Notes: generated by a model from the letters alone, not told the origin. A stretch of 64,000 bases of DNA from Homoserinibacter sp. YIM 151385 (GCF_027912415.1 NZ_CP115175.1:1674001-1738000), one strand, 5' to 3'; positions 36,463-46,042 are shown, counted from the first letter of the stretch. Made by a program: numbers and translations.

Positions 36463-37401
36463 TCAGCCCTTCGTCGAGCCCGCCAGGAGGCCGCGCACGA
36501 AGTAGCGCTGCAGCGAGAAGAACACGATGAGCGGGACGATGATCGAGATGAACGCGCCCGCCGGCAGCAGCTGCCAGTTGCGGCCGAATTCGCCCGTCAG
36601 CTCGCCCAGCGCCCGCGTGATCGGCGAGGCCTGCCCGCCGGCGAAGATGATCGCCACGAGGAGGTCGTTCCAGACCCAGAGGAACTGGAAGATCGCGAAG
36701 GACGCGATCGCGGGCAGCGAGAGCGGCAGGACGATCCGGAAGAAGATCTGCCCGTGGCTCGCGCCGTCCACGCGGGCCGCCTCGATGACATCCCCGGGGA
36801 TCTGGCTGATGAAGTTGTGCAGCAGGAAGATCGCGAGCGGGAGCGCGAAGATCGTGTGCGCGACCCACACCTGCGAGAAGAGCCCCGCCTGCTGCAGGCC
36901 CTCGTAGATGACGTTGTCGTTGTCGAGCTTCACGCCACGCGAGAACAGCGACAGCAGGGGCACGAGCGCCATCTGGATGGGGACGATCTGGAGGGCGAAC
37001 ACGAGGATGAAGATCGTGTCGCGCCCCTTGAACGGCATCCAGGCGAAGGCGTAGGCGGCCATCGAGGCGATCACGAGCGGGAACACCGTCGCCGGCAGCG
37101 AGATCGCGATCGAGTTGATGAACGGCCCCATGAGGCTCTCGCTGCCGAACAGCACGGCCTCGTAGTTCTCGAAGGTGACCGTCGGGTTGACGAAGATCTC
37201 CCACCAGCCGGTGCGGATGATCTCGTCGCGGGGGCGGATCGAGGTGACGAAGAGGCCGACCGTGGGGATCGTCCAGAGCACCGCGATCACGAGCGAGGCG
37301 ATCGTCGCCCCGCGGCTGGTGAGCCGGCGCTTCGTGCGCTTCGTCGCCGCCCTGAAGCTGCGCTCGTCGATGGCGGGGGCCGCCGAGACTGCCGTGGTCA
37401 T
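36463..37401 (-). CDS. Sugar ABC transporter permease (MalG/AglG type)
   Basis: 312-residue inner-membrane permease of the carbohydrate CUT1 type, with six hydrophobic helices and the EAA loop EAARVDGASHGQIFFRIVLP. C-terminal YFVRGLLAGSTKG is the usual end of this subfamily. ATGA overlap with the upstream permease. It works with the other permease and the binding protein; the ATPase is not encoded here and is probably a shared MsiK-type ATPase elsewhere, as is common in actinobacteria. The substrate is likely an oligosaccharide or alpha-glucoside. Confidence 0.9.
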   Translation of the reverse strand: MTTAVSAAPAIDERSFRAATKRTKRRLTSRGATIASLVIAVLWTIPTVGLFVTSIRPRDEIIRTGWWEIFVNPTVTFENYEAVLFGSESLMGPFINSIAISLPATVFPLVIASMAAYAFAWMPFKGRDTIFILVFALQIVPIQMALVPLLSLFSRGVKLDNDNVIYEGLQQAGLFSQVWVAHTIFALPLAIFLLHNFISQIPGDVIEAARVDGASHGQIFFRIVLPLSLPAIASFAIFQFLWVWNDLLVAIIFAGGQASPITRALGELTGEFGRNWQLLPAGAFISIIVPLIVFFSLQRYFVRGLLAGSTKG

Positions 37402-38528
37402 CGGATCTCCCTCTGCTTCTGGATCTGCCGGGCGTTGAAGATGACGATCGGGAGCACGAGCAGGAACAGGATCACGGCGAAGGCGGAGGAGCGGCCGGTC
37501 TCGAAGTTCTGCAGCAGGCTCACCATGTCGTTGGCGATGACGCCCGTGTCCGGATAGGCCATGCCCATGGTGCGGACGATGTCGAACACCTTGAGCGAGG
37601 CGATCGAGATCGTCGTGATGACGACGACGAGCGAGCTCGAGATCCCCGGGATCGTGACGTTCCAGAAGCGCTGCCAGGCGTTCGTGCCGTCGAGCTGCGC
37701 CGCCTCCATCTGCTCCGCGGGCACCCCCTTGATGGCCGCCGAGAGGATCACCATCGCGAAGCCCGTCTGGACCCAGATGAGGACCACCATGAGCAGGAAG
37801 CTGTTGAGCGGCACCTGCTGCAGCCAGTTGACGGGGCTCCCGCCGAACCACACCACGATCTGGTTGAGGAGGCCGTACTGGCTCTGCCCCTCCTCGCGGT
37901 ACGCGTAGATGAAGCGGAAGATGATCGACGCCCCGACGAAGCTGATCGCCATCGGCATGAAGACGAGCGCCTTGAAGAACCGCTCGCCGCGGGAGCGGTC
38001 GATGAAGACCGCGTAGGCGAGGCCGATCGCGGTCGAGACGATCGGCACGACGAGGACCCAGATGATCGTGTTGCGGATCGTCACGAGGTTGTTCTCCGAG
38101 CTGAAGATCCAGACGAAGTTGTCGAAGCCGATGAAGTTGCCGCGCGAGCTGAGGAACGAGTTGATGAGCGTCTGGATCGTCGGGTAGACGAGGCCGATCA
38201 CGAGGAGCACGAAGGCCGGCGCGAGGAAGCCGGCCAGCGCGAAGAGGTAGCCGGTCCCCTCCTTCTGCCGGTAGTCGAGCACGAAGAAGACGCCGCCCAG
38301 CACGGCGGCGACGGCGGCGGCCCACCAGACGGAGCCGAGGAGGAGGAAGACCGCGACGGGGATCAGGATGCAGGCGACGGCCCGGATGATCGTGTACGTG
38401 CGGCCCTTGCGCGGCGCGATCTCGATGAGGAACAGCACGAGGGCGGCCGCGGCGAGGAACAGGAGGATGACGATCGGGATCTGCGCCAGCGGAGGCAGCT
38501 TCCCGATCGCGGACAGGAGGTCTTTCAT
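37398..38528 (-). CDS. Sugar ABC transporter permease (MalF/AglF type)
   Basis: 376-residue permease, longer than usual because of two or three extra N-terminal hydrophobic helices before the conserved core, which begins near LFALAGFLAPAFVLLVIG. EAA-type loop MEAAQLDGTNAWQRFWNVTIP. Its stop overlaps the next permease start. It lies 106 bp after the binding-protein gene, with a hairpin in between. Confidence 0.9.
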   Translation of the reverse strand: MKDLLSAIGKLPPLAQIPIVILLFLAAAALVLFLIEIAPRKGRTYTIIRAVACILIPVAVFLLLGSVWWAAAVAAVLGGVFFVLDYRQKEGTGYLFALAGFLAPAFVLLVIGLVYPTIQTLINSFLSSRGNFIGFDNFVWIFSSENNLVTIRNTIIWVLVVPIVSTAIGLAYAVFIDRSRGERFFKALVFMPMAISFVGASIIFRFIYAYREEGQSQYGLLNQIVVWFGGSPVNWLQQVPLNSFLLMVVLIWVQTGFAMVILSAAIKGVPAEQMEAAQLDGTNAWQRFWNVTIPGISSSLVVVITTISIASLKVFDIVRTMGMAYPDTGVIANDMVSLLQNFETGRSSAFAVILFLLVLPIVIFNARQIQKQREIR

Positions 38529-38587
38529 GATGCCTCTCTCGTTGTCGGCGTTGACGACGTGGGCTCAGCGGCGAGCCGAGGGGCGAG

Positions 38588-38621
38588 CGGGCCGCCCGGG
38601 GAGGGATCCCCGGACGGCCCG
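38588..38621 (-). terminator. Intercistronic hairpin after the binding-protein gene
   Basis: 15-bp stem with one mismatch (CGGGCCGcCCGGGGA) and loop GGGA between the binding-protein and first permease genes. It probably gives partial termination or RNA stabilisation so that the binding protein is made in excess. Confidence 0.65.
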
Positions 38622-38634
38622 CGCACCGCGCTGA

Positions 38635-39960
38635 CTACTCGCTCGGCCAGCCGGCCTCGATCTGCTCGAGGACGGTGTCGAGGTCGTCCCCGTTCACCCA
38701 GGCGACCATCCCCTTGAAGAAGGTGCCCGAGCCGACGGCGCCCGGCATGAGGTCCGAGGCGTCGAAGCGGAACGTGGTGTTCTCGTCCTGGAGGATCTCG
38801 ATGGCCTGCGTGAGGATGCCGCTCGACGCGTTCGCCGGGTCGAGGCCCTTGTTCGCGCTGATGACGCCGCCGAGGCTGACTCGGCTGTTGGCCCAGTCGG
38901 CGCTCGAGAGGTACTCCTGCACCGCGATCGTGTCCTCGTCGTTCGAGAACGCGGCCACGATCTCGCCGCCGCCCGTGACGGCGCTCGCGCCCGCCTCGGT
39001 GCCCGGGGTCAGGAACGCCCAGATGTCGCCGTCCTCCGCGACCTCGCCGCCGGCGTCGGAGATGAAGCCGTCGTAGAAGGAGGCCTGGTGGTGGAGGGCG
39101 CAGTCGCCGTCGACGAGGGCCGTCGCCGGGTCGCCGAAGGGGGTCGAGTTGATCGTCGTGACGTCGCCGTAGCCCGCGTTGACGTAGTCCGGGTTGAGGA
39201 GGATCTCGCCCACCGACTCGAAGGCGGTCTTGATCGCCGGGTCGGTGAAGGGGACCTCGTTCTCGACCCACTGGTCGTAGACGTCGGGGCCGGCCTCGCG
39301 GAGGACGAGGTCCTCCACCCAGTCGGTGCCCGGCCAGCCGGTCGCGGCGTCGGAGCCGAAGCCCGCGCACCAGGGCTTCTCGCCCGTGTCGGCGATGGTC
39401 TGGCTGAGGGCGAGCATCTCGTCCCAGGTCTGCGGGACCTCCCAGCCGTTCTCCTCGAACTGGCTCGGCGAGTACCAGACGAAGCCCTTGACGCTCGCCA
39501 TGAGCGGCGCGCCGTAGAGGGTGTCGTTGACGGTCGCGTAGCCCGCCCAGTCCTCCGACCAGCCCTCGGCGACGTTGTCGGCGACGCCCTCGGGGGCGGG
39601 CTGCACGTAGCCGCGGTCGGCGAGGTCGCCGAGGAGGCCCGGCTGCGGGAAGATCGCGAGGTCGGGGGTGTCGCCGGCCTGCGCGCGGCTGCCGATCTCG
39701 GCCTCGAACTGCTTCGACGACTCGTACTGGATGTCGATGTCGTTCTCGGTCTCCCAGTCGGCCCACGACTGCTCGAGGAGCTCGGCCTCGGTGTCGGCGA
39801 TGGTGCCGTAGATGGTCACGACGCCATCGGCCTCGCCGCGGTCGCCCGGGCCGTCGCCGGCCGGTCCGCCGCCGCCGGAGCAGGCCGCGAGGGTCAGGGC
39901 TGCGATGCCGCCGATCGCGATCGGCAACAGCACGCGACGGTGCAAGGTGGTGGAACCCAT
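38635..39960 (-). CDS. Sugar-binding lipoprotein (CUT1 / AglE type)
   Basis: 441 residues from ATG 39960, chosen for its excellent GGAGG site 6 nt upstream. Lipobox LAACS near residue 23 and a type 1 extracellular solute-binding domain: IQYESSKQFEAEI, TPDLAIFPQPG, YGAPLMASVKGFVWYSP. Resembles alpha-glucoside-binding proteins. It delivers the sugar to the two downstream permeases. The promoter region carries a LacI-type operator, so it is repressed by the divergent LacI protein. Confidence 0.9.
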   Translation of the reverse strand: MGSTTLHRRVLLPIAIGGIAALTLAACSGGGGPAGDGPGDRGEADGVVTIYGTIADTEAELLEQSWADWETENDIDIQYESSKQFEAEIGSRAQAGDTPDLAIFPQPGLLGDLADRGYVQPAPEGVADNVAEGWSEDWAGYATVNDTLYGAPLMASVKGFVWYSPSQFEENGWEVPQTWDEMLALSQTIADTGEKPWCAGFGSDAATGWPGTDWVEDLVLREAGPDVYDQWVENEVPFTDPAIKTAFESVGEILLNPDYVNAGYGDVTTINSTPFGDPATALVDGDCALHHQASFYDGFISDAGGEVAEDGDIWAFLTPGTEAGASAVTGGGEIVAAFSNDEDTIAVQEYLSSADWANSRVSLGGVISANKGLDPANASSGILTQAIEILQDENTTFRFDASDLMPGAVGSGTFFKGMVAWVNGDDLDTVLEQIEAGWPSE

Positions 39961-40064
39961 GAACTGCCTCCTCATCGAGGTCTCCATTCGGACTCGGGTC
40001 GAGCCCTTCGTGCCCGCGTGTCCCGCGGACGGGGGGAGCGGATCGACGCTGTGATCCTCCGACC

Positions 40065-40078
40065 CGCAACCGCTTCCA
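40065..40078. promoter_or_regulatory. LacI-type operator, binding-protein side
   Basis: Minus-strand reading TGGAAGCGGTTGCG: perfect left arm and central CG of the site at 40213-40226, with a degenerate right arm. It lies about 105 bp upstream of the binding-protein start. Confidence 0.45.
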
Positions 40079-40212
40079 CACGTCACGTTATGGGAGCCCG
40101 GCGACTCCTGCAAGTGCTTTGGCGGCCTCCGGATGTCACGATTCCGTGACGGGACTGGAACGGCGAGGCGCCCGGAATCCGGGCTCGACGGCGCGCGGGA
40201 TGCCTGCAATCA

Positions 40213-40226
40213 TGGAATCGGTTCCA
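40213..40226. promoter_or_regulatory. LacI-type operator before the regulator gene
   Basis: Inverted repeat TGGAA-TCGG-TTCCA with the central CG expected for LacI-family proteins, 46 bp before the LacI start. With the weaker copy at 40065 it could allow looping over the shared promoter region. Confidence 0.6.
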
Positions 40227-40272
40227 CACCGGATGACGGCGTCCGGTGGCCGCGGATGCCGAGGAGGGATCC

Positions 40273-41295
40273 ATGGGCTCGCTCTCCGAGGTGGCGCGCC
40301 GTGCCGGCGTCTCGAAGGCGACCGCCTCCCGAGCGCTGAGCGGCGCCGGCTACGTCTCCGACACGACCCGCGCCCGAGTCGTCGAGGCGGCGGCCGACCT
40401 CGGCTACGTGGCCTCGAGCGCGGCGGCGAGCCTCGTGACCGGCTCGACCCGCAACGTCGGCGTCGTCACGCCGTACATCAGCCGATGGTTCTTCGCAGAG
40501 GTGCTCGAGGGCGTCGAGGGCGCGCTCATCGAGGCCGGCTACGACCTCACCCTCTACCGGATCGGCGACGACGCGACGCAGCGCCGCCGGGTGTTCGACT
40601 ACTTCCTCATGCGGAAGCGGGTGGATGCCGTCATCGCGATCGGGGTCGCGCTGAGCCGGGAGGAGGTCGATCTCCTCCACCTCCTCGGCAAGCCGGTCGT
40701 GGGGATCGGAGGCGACGTCCCCGGGATCCCGACCATGCGCATCGACGATGTCGCGGTGACCCGCCTCGTCACGGAGCACCTGCTCAGCCTCGGGCACCGG
40801 CGGATCGTGCACCTCGGCGGCGAGCAGGACGAGCAGATGGACTTCCGGGTGCACGGCAAGCGGCTCGAGGGCTTCCGCGCGGCGCTCGCGGCGGCGGGGG
40901 TGCCGACCGGGGATGCGGCCGACGACTTCGTCGCGACGCCGTTCTCGGTCGCGGGCGGGTATCACGCGGCGATCCACCTCCTCGCGGACCCGCGGACCCG
41001 CCCCTCGGCGATCGTGGCGGGCTGCGACGAGATCGCGATCGGCGCGATCACCGCGGCACGGCAGCTCGGCATCCAGGTGCCGGCGCAGCTCTCGGTCGTC
41101 GGGATCGACGATCACGAGCTCGCGGAGATCTTCGGCCTCACGACCGTCCGGCAGTCGCCCCGCGAGCAGGGCGCCGCCGCGGTGGAGGCGATCCTGGGCC
41201 CGCTCGGCGGCGGCAGGCCGCTCGACGCCCGGCCCCGGCTGATCCCGACGAGCCTGCGGGTCCGGACGAGCACCACGGCGCCGGCCGCCGAGTAG
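40273..41295 (+). CDS. LacI-family repressor of the CUT1 sugar transporter
   Basis: 340 residues from ATG 40273, preceded by GGAGGGAT. N-terminal LacI helix-turn-helix SLSEVARRAGVSKATASRAL, hinge region SSAAASLVTGS, then a sugar-sensing domain ending ARPRLIPTSLRVR. It is divergent from the binding-protein/permease operon, and the shared gap holds palindromic sites. The effector is probably the transported sugar or a product of it. Confidence 0.9.
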   Translation: MGSLSEVARRAGVSKATASRALSGAGYVSDTTRARVVEAAADLGYVASSAAASLVTGSTRNVGVVTPYISRWFFAEVLEGVEGALIEAGYDLTLYRIGDDATQRRRVFDYFLMRKRVDAVIAIGVALSREEVDLLHLLGKPVVGIGGDVPGIPTMRIDDVAVTRLVTEHLLSLGHRRIVHLGGEQDEQMDFRVHGKRLEGFRAALAAAGVPTGDAADDFVATPFSVAGGYHAAIHLLADPRTRPSAIVAGCDEIAIGAITAARQLGIQVPAQLSVVGIDDHELAEIFGLTTVRQSPREQGAAAVEAILGPLGGGRPLDARPRLIPTSLRVRTSTTAPAAE

Positions 41296-41337
41296 GCGCT
41301 CGCCGCCGGGCGGGCACCCGCCGCCGAGCAGACGCAC

Positions 41338-41369
41338 GGAGGGGCCGGGCCGCGTGGCCCGGCCCCTCC
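41338..41369. terminator. Bidirectional terminator
   Basis: Perfect 14-bp stem GGAGGGGCCGGGCC with loop GCGT between the converging LacI and surface-protein genes. Confidence 0.75.
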
Positions 41370-41393
41370 GCTCTGGGCAACCCCTCCGGTCGC

Positions 41394-43397
41394 TCAGCTG
41401 GCGCGTCGACGGCGGACGAATCCGATGACGACGAGGGCGAGGCCGATCTGCAGGAGCGCGAGCGCGCCGACCACCGGGCCGGTCGCCGAGGCGCCGGTCA
41501 TCGCGAGCGTCGGCAGGTCACCCGGCGGGATCGGCAGCGTCGGGAGCTCGCTCGGGCAGGCCCGCGCGGTCGCGGTCTCCGAGGCGTGCAGGACGCCGGT
41601 CGAGTTCGCCACGGTCACGCGGTAGTCGCTGCCCGCGACGAGCTTGTCGAAGGTGACCCGCTCGTCGCCGCTCACGATGCCGGCGACCTTCCCGGCCGCG
41701 ACGTAGTCGCCGTCGACGACCCGCTCGAGCTTCGCGGTGTAGTCCTCGCCGTCCTCGAGGTCCTTGAGCCCGACCGAGATGGCGGTCTTGCCGCCGACCG
41801 CGGTGCACTGCTCGAGGTCCATCGCGAGCGCGGGGTTCCGCGGGCAGGCCGCGACCTGCTCGGTCACGGAGGCGCGGGCGCCGTCGTCGCGGGTGTCCGC
41901 GACGGTGACCGTGTAGTCGAGGCCCGGGGTCAGGCCCCGGTAGACGACGGGCTCCATGCCCGCGCTCGCCACGACCGTCTGCACGCGCTGGTTCGGAACG
42001 GGCTCGAGGTCCTGCGAGATCGCGACGTCGTAGCTGCGGCCCGCGGCCAGGCGGCCGTCGAGCTCGACCGTGAGGTCGGCGCTGTCGCCGGGCGCCGTGC
42101 AGACGCTCGCCGCGAGCGAGAAGCTCGGCACGAGCGCGCAGGCGAGGGAGGTCACGGTGTCGCTGCTCGCGTACTTCGACGCGAGCACGTCCGCCACGGT
42201 GACGGAGAGGCGCTTGCCCGGCTCCACATCCACGACGAGGTCCTTCTGCGCGGCGTCGGCCGTGAAGCGGCCGCCGTCGATCGCGGCGCCGTTGATGGTG
42301 ACCTCGTACTCGCGGCCCGGCTGGAGCTGGTCGAGCGAGATCTTCAGCTCGCCGGCCGCCTGGCCGAGCGTGCAGTCCGCGAGCTGGAGCACGGGGGTCG
42401 CCGGCTGCGTGGGGCAGGGCACCGCGGTGACGGTGTTCGAGGTCGTGACCTTCTTCGTGACGGAGTCGGTCAGCGTGACCCGGTACTCCGTCCCGGGGGC
42501 CGGAGCGGAGAAGGTGAGCGTCTCGGAGGGGCCCTGCGCGACGAAGGTCCGCGTGCCGTTCGCGCCGACGAGCGTCGCGGTGTACTGGCGGCCCGCGACG
42601 AGATCGGACAGCAGCACGTTGACCGTGGCGCTGTAGCCGGGGGCGGTGCACTGATCGATCGTGATCTCGATGGCCGCGTTCTCGGGGCAGGGCTCGATCG
42701 TGACCGACTTCGCGGCGCTCAGCGTCGTGCCGCGCTCGGTGACGCGCACCTCGTAGCTCGCGCCCGGCTCGAGGCCGGTCCAGCTCACCGAGTGCTCCGT
42801 GCGGTCGGCCGTGAAGGACTTGGCGAGCGCATCGACCGTCGAGCCGTTCTTCGAGATCGCGACGTCGTAGGCCTTGGAGGCCACGAGACCCGTGAAGCCC
42901 GCGGTGAGGTCGCTCGTCGCGCCCGGCTCGGTGCACTGGGTCGCGCTGAGGTCGATCGCCGGCGCGGGGCACGGCTGGCTGGTCTGGGAGGTCGTGTAGT
43001 CCCAGCCCTTGGTGCCCGGGTCGTCCCACGCGTCGACGTCGACCGACCAGGTGGTGGCCGTGCTGGGATCGGTGAAGGGGATGAACTTCTCGAACTTCGA
43101 CCCGAACTTCGTCGTCGTCGCGACGCCGTCCTGCGTGAACGTGACCGAGTTGGCCTCGCCCTTCGAGCCGTTGTAGCTGAGCAGGCTGACCTGCACGCCG
43201 GAGCAGCTCGGGGCGACCTTCGGCGTGTGCGCCTCGGCCGTCGTGGTCGTGGCGAGCACGACGCCGGAGGCGACCAGCACCGCCGCGGCCGCGGCCGCGA
43301 TGAGCTGGATGATCCGCCGACGCGGGCGGGGGACGGTTGCGCCGTCACGGCGCGCTCGGGTGCGGGCACCAGAAAGCATTCGGGGGAGCTCTCTCAT
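41394..43397 (-). CDS. Sortase-anchored surface protein with repeated Ig/fibronectin-like domains
   Basis: 667 residues. Signal peptide at about 28-55 (IIQLIAAAAAAVLVASGVVL). An N-terminal domain follows, then five or six repeats of about 90 residues, each with the pattern C-P ... L ... C-T ... G ... YDV/YTATL-type strands, so cysteines recur once or twice per repeat. It ends LPTLAMTGA, a hydrophobic helix and RRRRAS. LAMTG at 631-635 fits the LAxTG motif of class E sortases rather than LPxTG. Probably a cell-wall-linked stalk or adhesin. No sortase gene is in the window. It is divergent from a LuxR-type regulator. Confidence 0.85.
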   Translation of the reverse strand: MRELPRMLSGARTRARRDGATVPRPRRRIIQLIAAAAAAVLVASGVVLATTTTAEAHTPKVAPSCSGVQVSLLSYNGSKGEANSVTFTQDGVATTTKFGSKFEKFIPFTDPSTATTWSVDVDAWDDPGTKGWDYTTSQTSQPCPAPAIDLSATQCTEPGATSDLTAGFTGLVASKAYDVAISKNGSTVDALAKSFTADRTEHSVSWTGLEPGASYEVRVTERGTTLSAAKSVTIEPCPENAAIEITIDQCTAPGYSATVNVLLSDLVAGRQYTATLVGANGTRTFVAQGPSETLTFSAPAPGTEYRVTLTDSVTKKVTTSNTVTAVPCPTQPATPVLQLADCTLGQAAGELKISLDQLQPGREYEVTINGAAIDGGRFTADAAQKDLVVDVEPGKRLSVTVADVLASKYASSDTVTSLACALVPSFSLAASVCTAPGDSADLTVELDGRLAAGRSYDVAISQDLEPVPNQRVQTVVASAGMEPVVYRGLTPGLDYTVTVADTRDDGARASVTEQVAACPRNPALAMDLEQCTAVGGKTAISVGLKDLEDGEDYTAKLERVVDGDYVAAGKVAGIVSGDERVTFDKLVAGSDYRVTVANSTGVLHASETATARACPSELPTLPIPPGDLPTLAMTGASATGPVVGALALLQIGLALVVIGFVRRRRAS

Positions 43398-43710
43398 TCA
43401 CGGCACGTCGCTGTCGACGGGGCTTCGTGGGCGGCTCGACAGAGGGTAAGGCTCTCGAGACGCAGCTCCAGTCGACCGGCGTCGGGCCAGTCGGGACCGA
43501 TCGTGGGGGGCGATCGGCAACTCGGCTCGTGGGGGGTGAGCAAAGTTGTCCTCAGTATGGTGGACACCCATCTGGGCCGCAAGTACCCTGTCGAAGGATG
43601 TGCATAACCCGCATCCGGGGACTGGGAACCCGGATTCGGCGCCCCGCATCGAGCCCGACCTCCCTCGGCGCCCCACCCCCGACGGCGCCGTCCGAACGAG
43701 AGAACGCTCC
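43398..43710. other. Intergenic region between the surface protein and LuxR genes
   Basis: 313 bp between two divergent genes, less GC-rich than the genes. No strong palindrome or repeat is visible. It must hold both promoters. The LuxR reading frame is open back to 43546, so part of it could be coding if an upstream start is used. Confidence 0.5.
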
Positions 43711-45318
43711 GTGGACCCCGGATTCCCAGACACGCTGCAGCACGCGGTGCGCTCCGCGCGCGCCGACGGCGACCCGGACGGCGCCGCCGACGCCATCGAG
43801 GCGGGATGGCGCATCGCGGCCTCCGAGCACGGCGCCCTCCTCCGCGTCCTCGTCCGCGAGCTGTCCCCCGACGTCTGGCGCCGCCGTGCGGCGATCGCAG
43901 CCGCGCTCGGTGCGAGCCACCGCTCCCCCGACCCCCTCGAGCCGGGCGCCGCGCTCGCCTACTTCGAGGCGGCCCGCGGCATCCTCGTCTCCGCGCCCGA
44001 CGACGGCGGGCGGCGGCTCGCCGTGCGCCTCGCGCACGCCGCCGCCCTGCGCTGCGCGGGGCGGCTCGACGACGCGCACGAGCTCCTGTCCGAGCCGGAG
44101 GAGCTCGCGGACCGGACCGGCGCCGAGCTGCCCGAGCGCATCGGCGCGGAGGCGGGCCTCGCGCTCGAGCGCGGGCTGCTCGCCATGCACCGCGGCCGGC
44201 TGCACGACGCCGAGCGCGAGCTCCGCACGGCCGACGGCCTCCGCAGCCACCTCCTGCGGTCCGAGCGCATCGAGATGCTCGGGGCGCTCGCCCTCATCCG
44301 CCACGCCGACGGCGAGCCCGAGACCGCCCTCGGCGCCGTGGCGGAGGTGCGCGCCCTCGCCGCCGGCACCCGCCTGCTCGCCTCGCCGGTCGCCGCGCCC
44401 GCGCTCATCGCGGAGCAATTCGTCGCACTCGAGCGCGACGAGCTCGAACGCGCCGAGCATCTGGCGCCCGAGATCGCGCGCGCGGCCCGGCGGAGCGACT
44501 GGCTGCCGCTCGCCGCCGTCTCCTCCGCGCGGCTCGCGGCCCTCCGCGACGACCTCGTCGGATCCCTCGAGCACCTGCGCGCGGCGAGCCGCGCGCTCGA
44601 GTCCTGGCAGGGCGAGCCCATCGTCGGGCCGCTCGCCGAGACGCTGCGCGCCGCCGCGCTCATGGCGCTCGGGCAGGGCGACGAGACCTGGCGCATCCTC
44701 ACCGCGATCGCACCGGATCCCCGGCATGTCGCATGCCCCGGCCGGATCATCGCGCGCCTCCGGCTCGAGAACGGCGACCTCGCCGGCGCCGAGCGGGCGC
44801 TCGAGGCCTGCGGCGAGGCCGGCGACGCGCACACGGGCCGCACCCTCGTCGAGGTCATGCTGCTCCGCGGCGCGATCGAGCACAGTCGCGAGCGCGGACG
44901 CGCGACCGGCCACTGGATCGACCGGGCCCTGCGCCGGATGGCGGAGGGCGGCCTCCACCTGCCCGCGCTCATCATCCCCGACGCGCTCCGCCCCGGCATC
45001 CTCGAGGCCGCCGCCGCGCGCCCGCAGCCGGAGGTCGTGCTCGCGCTCATCGAGGGGCTGCGCTCGGTCGGAGGATCGGCCGCGGTCGCGACCGTCGATC
45101 CCGTGGACGGCGACGCGCTGCCGGGCCCGCTGAGCGATCGCGAGCTCGGCGTCCTCGAGCAGGCCCGCCTCGGGCACGGCGTCGCCGGTGTCGCCGGCGC
45201 CCTGTACCTCTCGCCCAACACCGTGAAGACCCATCTGCGCAACATCTACCGGAAGCTCGGGGTCCGATCCCGCGAGGAGGCGGTCCGCAAGGCGGAGGCC
45301 CTCGGCCTCTACCTGTGA
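43711..45318 (+). CDS. LuxR-family transcriptional regulator
   Basis: 535 residues from GTG 43711, which has GAGAG upstream; the frame continues to 43546. A long alpha-helical, TPR-like middle region ends in a LuxR-type helix-turn-helix (LSDRELGVLEQARLGHGVAG ... LSPNTVKTHLRNIYRKLGV). It resembles the C-terminal part of large ATP-dependent LuxR (LAL/MalT-type) regulators but lacks the N-terminal P-loop ATPase. The divergent surface protein is a possible target. Signal unknown. Confidence 0.88.
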   Translation: MDPGFPDTLQHAVRSARADGDPDGAADAIEAGWRIAASEHGALLRVLVRELSPDVWRRRAAIAAALGASHRSPDPLEPGAALAYFEAARGILVSAPDDGGRRLAVRLAHAAALRCAGRLDDAHELLSEPEELADRTGAELPERIGAEAGLALERGLLAMHRGRLHDAERELRTADGLRSHLLRSERIEMLGALALIRHADGEPETALGAVAEVRALAAGTRLLASPVAAPALIAEQFVALERDELERAEHLAPEIARAARRSDWLPLAAVSSARLAALRDDLVGSLEHLRAASRALESWQGEPIVGPLAETLRAAALMALGQGDETWRILTAIAPDPRHVACPGRIIARLRLENGDLAGAERALEACGEAGDAHTGRTLVEVMLLRGAIEHSRERGRATGHWIDRALRRMAEGGLHLPALIIPDALRPGILEAAAARPQPEVVLALIEGLRSVGGSAAVATVDPVDGDALPGPLSDRELGVLEQARLGHGVAGVAGALYLSPNTVKTHLRNIYRKLGVRSREEAVRKAEALGLYL

Positions 45319-45551
45319 AGGGGAGACCGCCCGGTCCTCCCGCGCCGAGCGGTCGGGTGACCTCCGGGCGTCACCCCCTCCTCACCCGCGCGGGCGCGCC
45401 GAAACGCGGTCCGGGCTGATTGGATGGCCGAGGCCCGAAACTCGCGCGGTCCCTGATCCCCGTGCGAGCGCGGTCTTCGAGCGGGGGCGACCGGCTGGCT
45501 CCGGATCGTCCCCGCTCATCTCGGCGCCGCACGCGCCCTCGCACTCGGGGA

Positions 45552-45594
45552 CGACGAAGGGCGCCGCACCCCGGAGGATGCGACGCCCTGTCGT
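45552..45594 (-). terminator. rplJL terminator
   Basis: Extended imperfect hairpin (AGGGCGcCGCA / TGCGaCGCCCT, with outer ACGA/TCGT pairs) 14 bp past the rplL stop on the minus strand. Confidence 0.65.
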
Positions 45595-45607
45595 GTGGTG
45601 CGGGTCG

Positions 45608-45997
45608 TTACTTGAGGACGACCGTCGCGCCGGCAGCCTCGAGCTGCTCCTTGGCCTTCTCGGCGGTCTCCTTGTTCGCGCCCTCGAGCACGGTGCCGGG
45701 GACGCCGTCGACGAGGGCCTTCGCCTCACCGAGGCCGAGGCTGGTGAGGGCACGCACCTCCTTGATGACCTGGATCTTCTTGTCGCCGGCGGCCTCGATG
45801 ACGACGTCGAAGGAGTCCTTCTCCTCGACCTCGGCAGCGGCGCCCGCGCCACCCGCGGCGGCGGGAGCGGCGGCGGCGACCGGAGCGGCGGCGGTGACCT
45901 CGAAGGTCTCCTCGAACTTCTTGACGAAGTCGCTGAGCTCGATGAGCGAGAGCTCCTTGAAGGCGTCGAGCAGCTCGTCAGTGGTGAGCTTGGCCAT
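45608..45997 (-). CDS. rplL: 50S ribosomal protein L7/L12
   Basis: 129 residues: N-terminal dimerisation helices ([27 protein letters not shown]), an alanine-rich flexible hinge at about 36-56, and the conserved C-terminal factor-binding domain ([25 protein letters not shown]). It forms the ribosomal stalk on L10 and recruits translation GTPases. Normal partner and order with rplJ. Confidence 0.98.
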   Translation of the reverse strand: MAKLTTDELLDAFKELSLIELSDFVKKFEETFEVTAAAPVAAAAPAAAGGAGAAAEVEEKDSFDVVIEAAGDKKIQVIKEVRALTSLGLGEAKALVDGVPGTVLEGANKETAEKAKEQLEAAGATVVLK

Positions 45998-46042
45998 GGT
46001 GTTTCTCCTTGGGTGTGTGGGTGTCTATTCGCCGGGGCGCCC

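Noticed and set aside
33970-37557. 1195-codon plus-strand frame over the ABC exporter and permease genes
   Set aside because: Antisense shadow rich in D, R, E and H with no homology; the minus-strand genes have clear motifs.
40119-43607. 1162-codon plus-strand frame over the LacI and surface-protein genes
   Set aside because: Out of frame with LacI and antisense to the surface protein; composition is an artefact of high GC.
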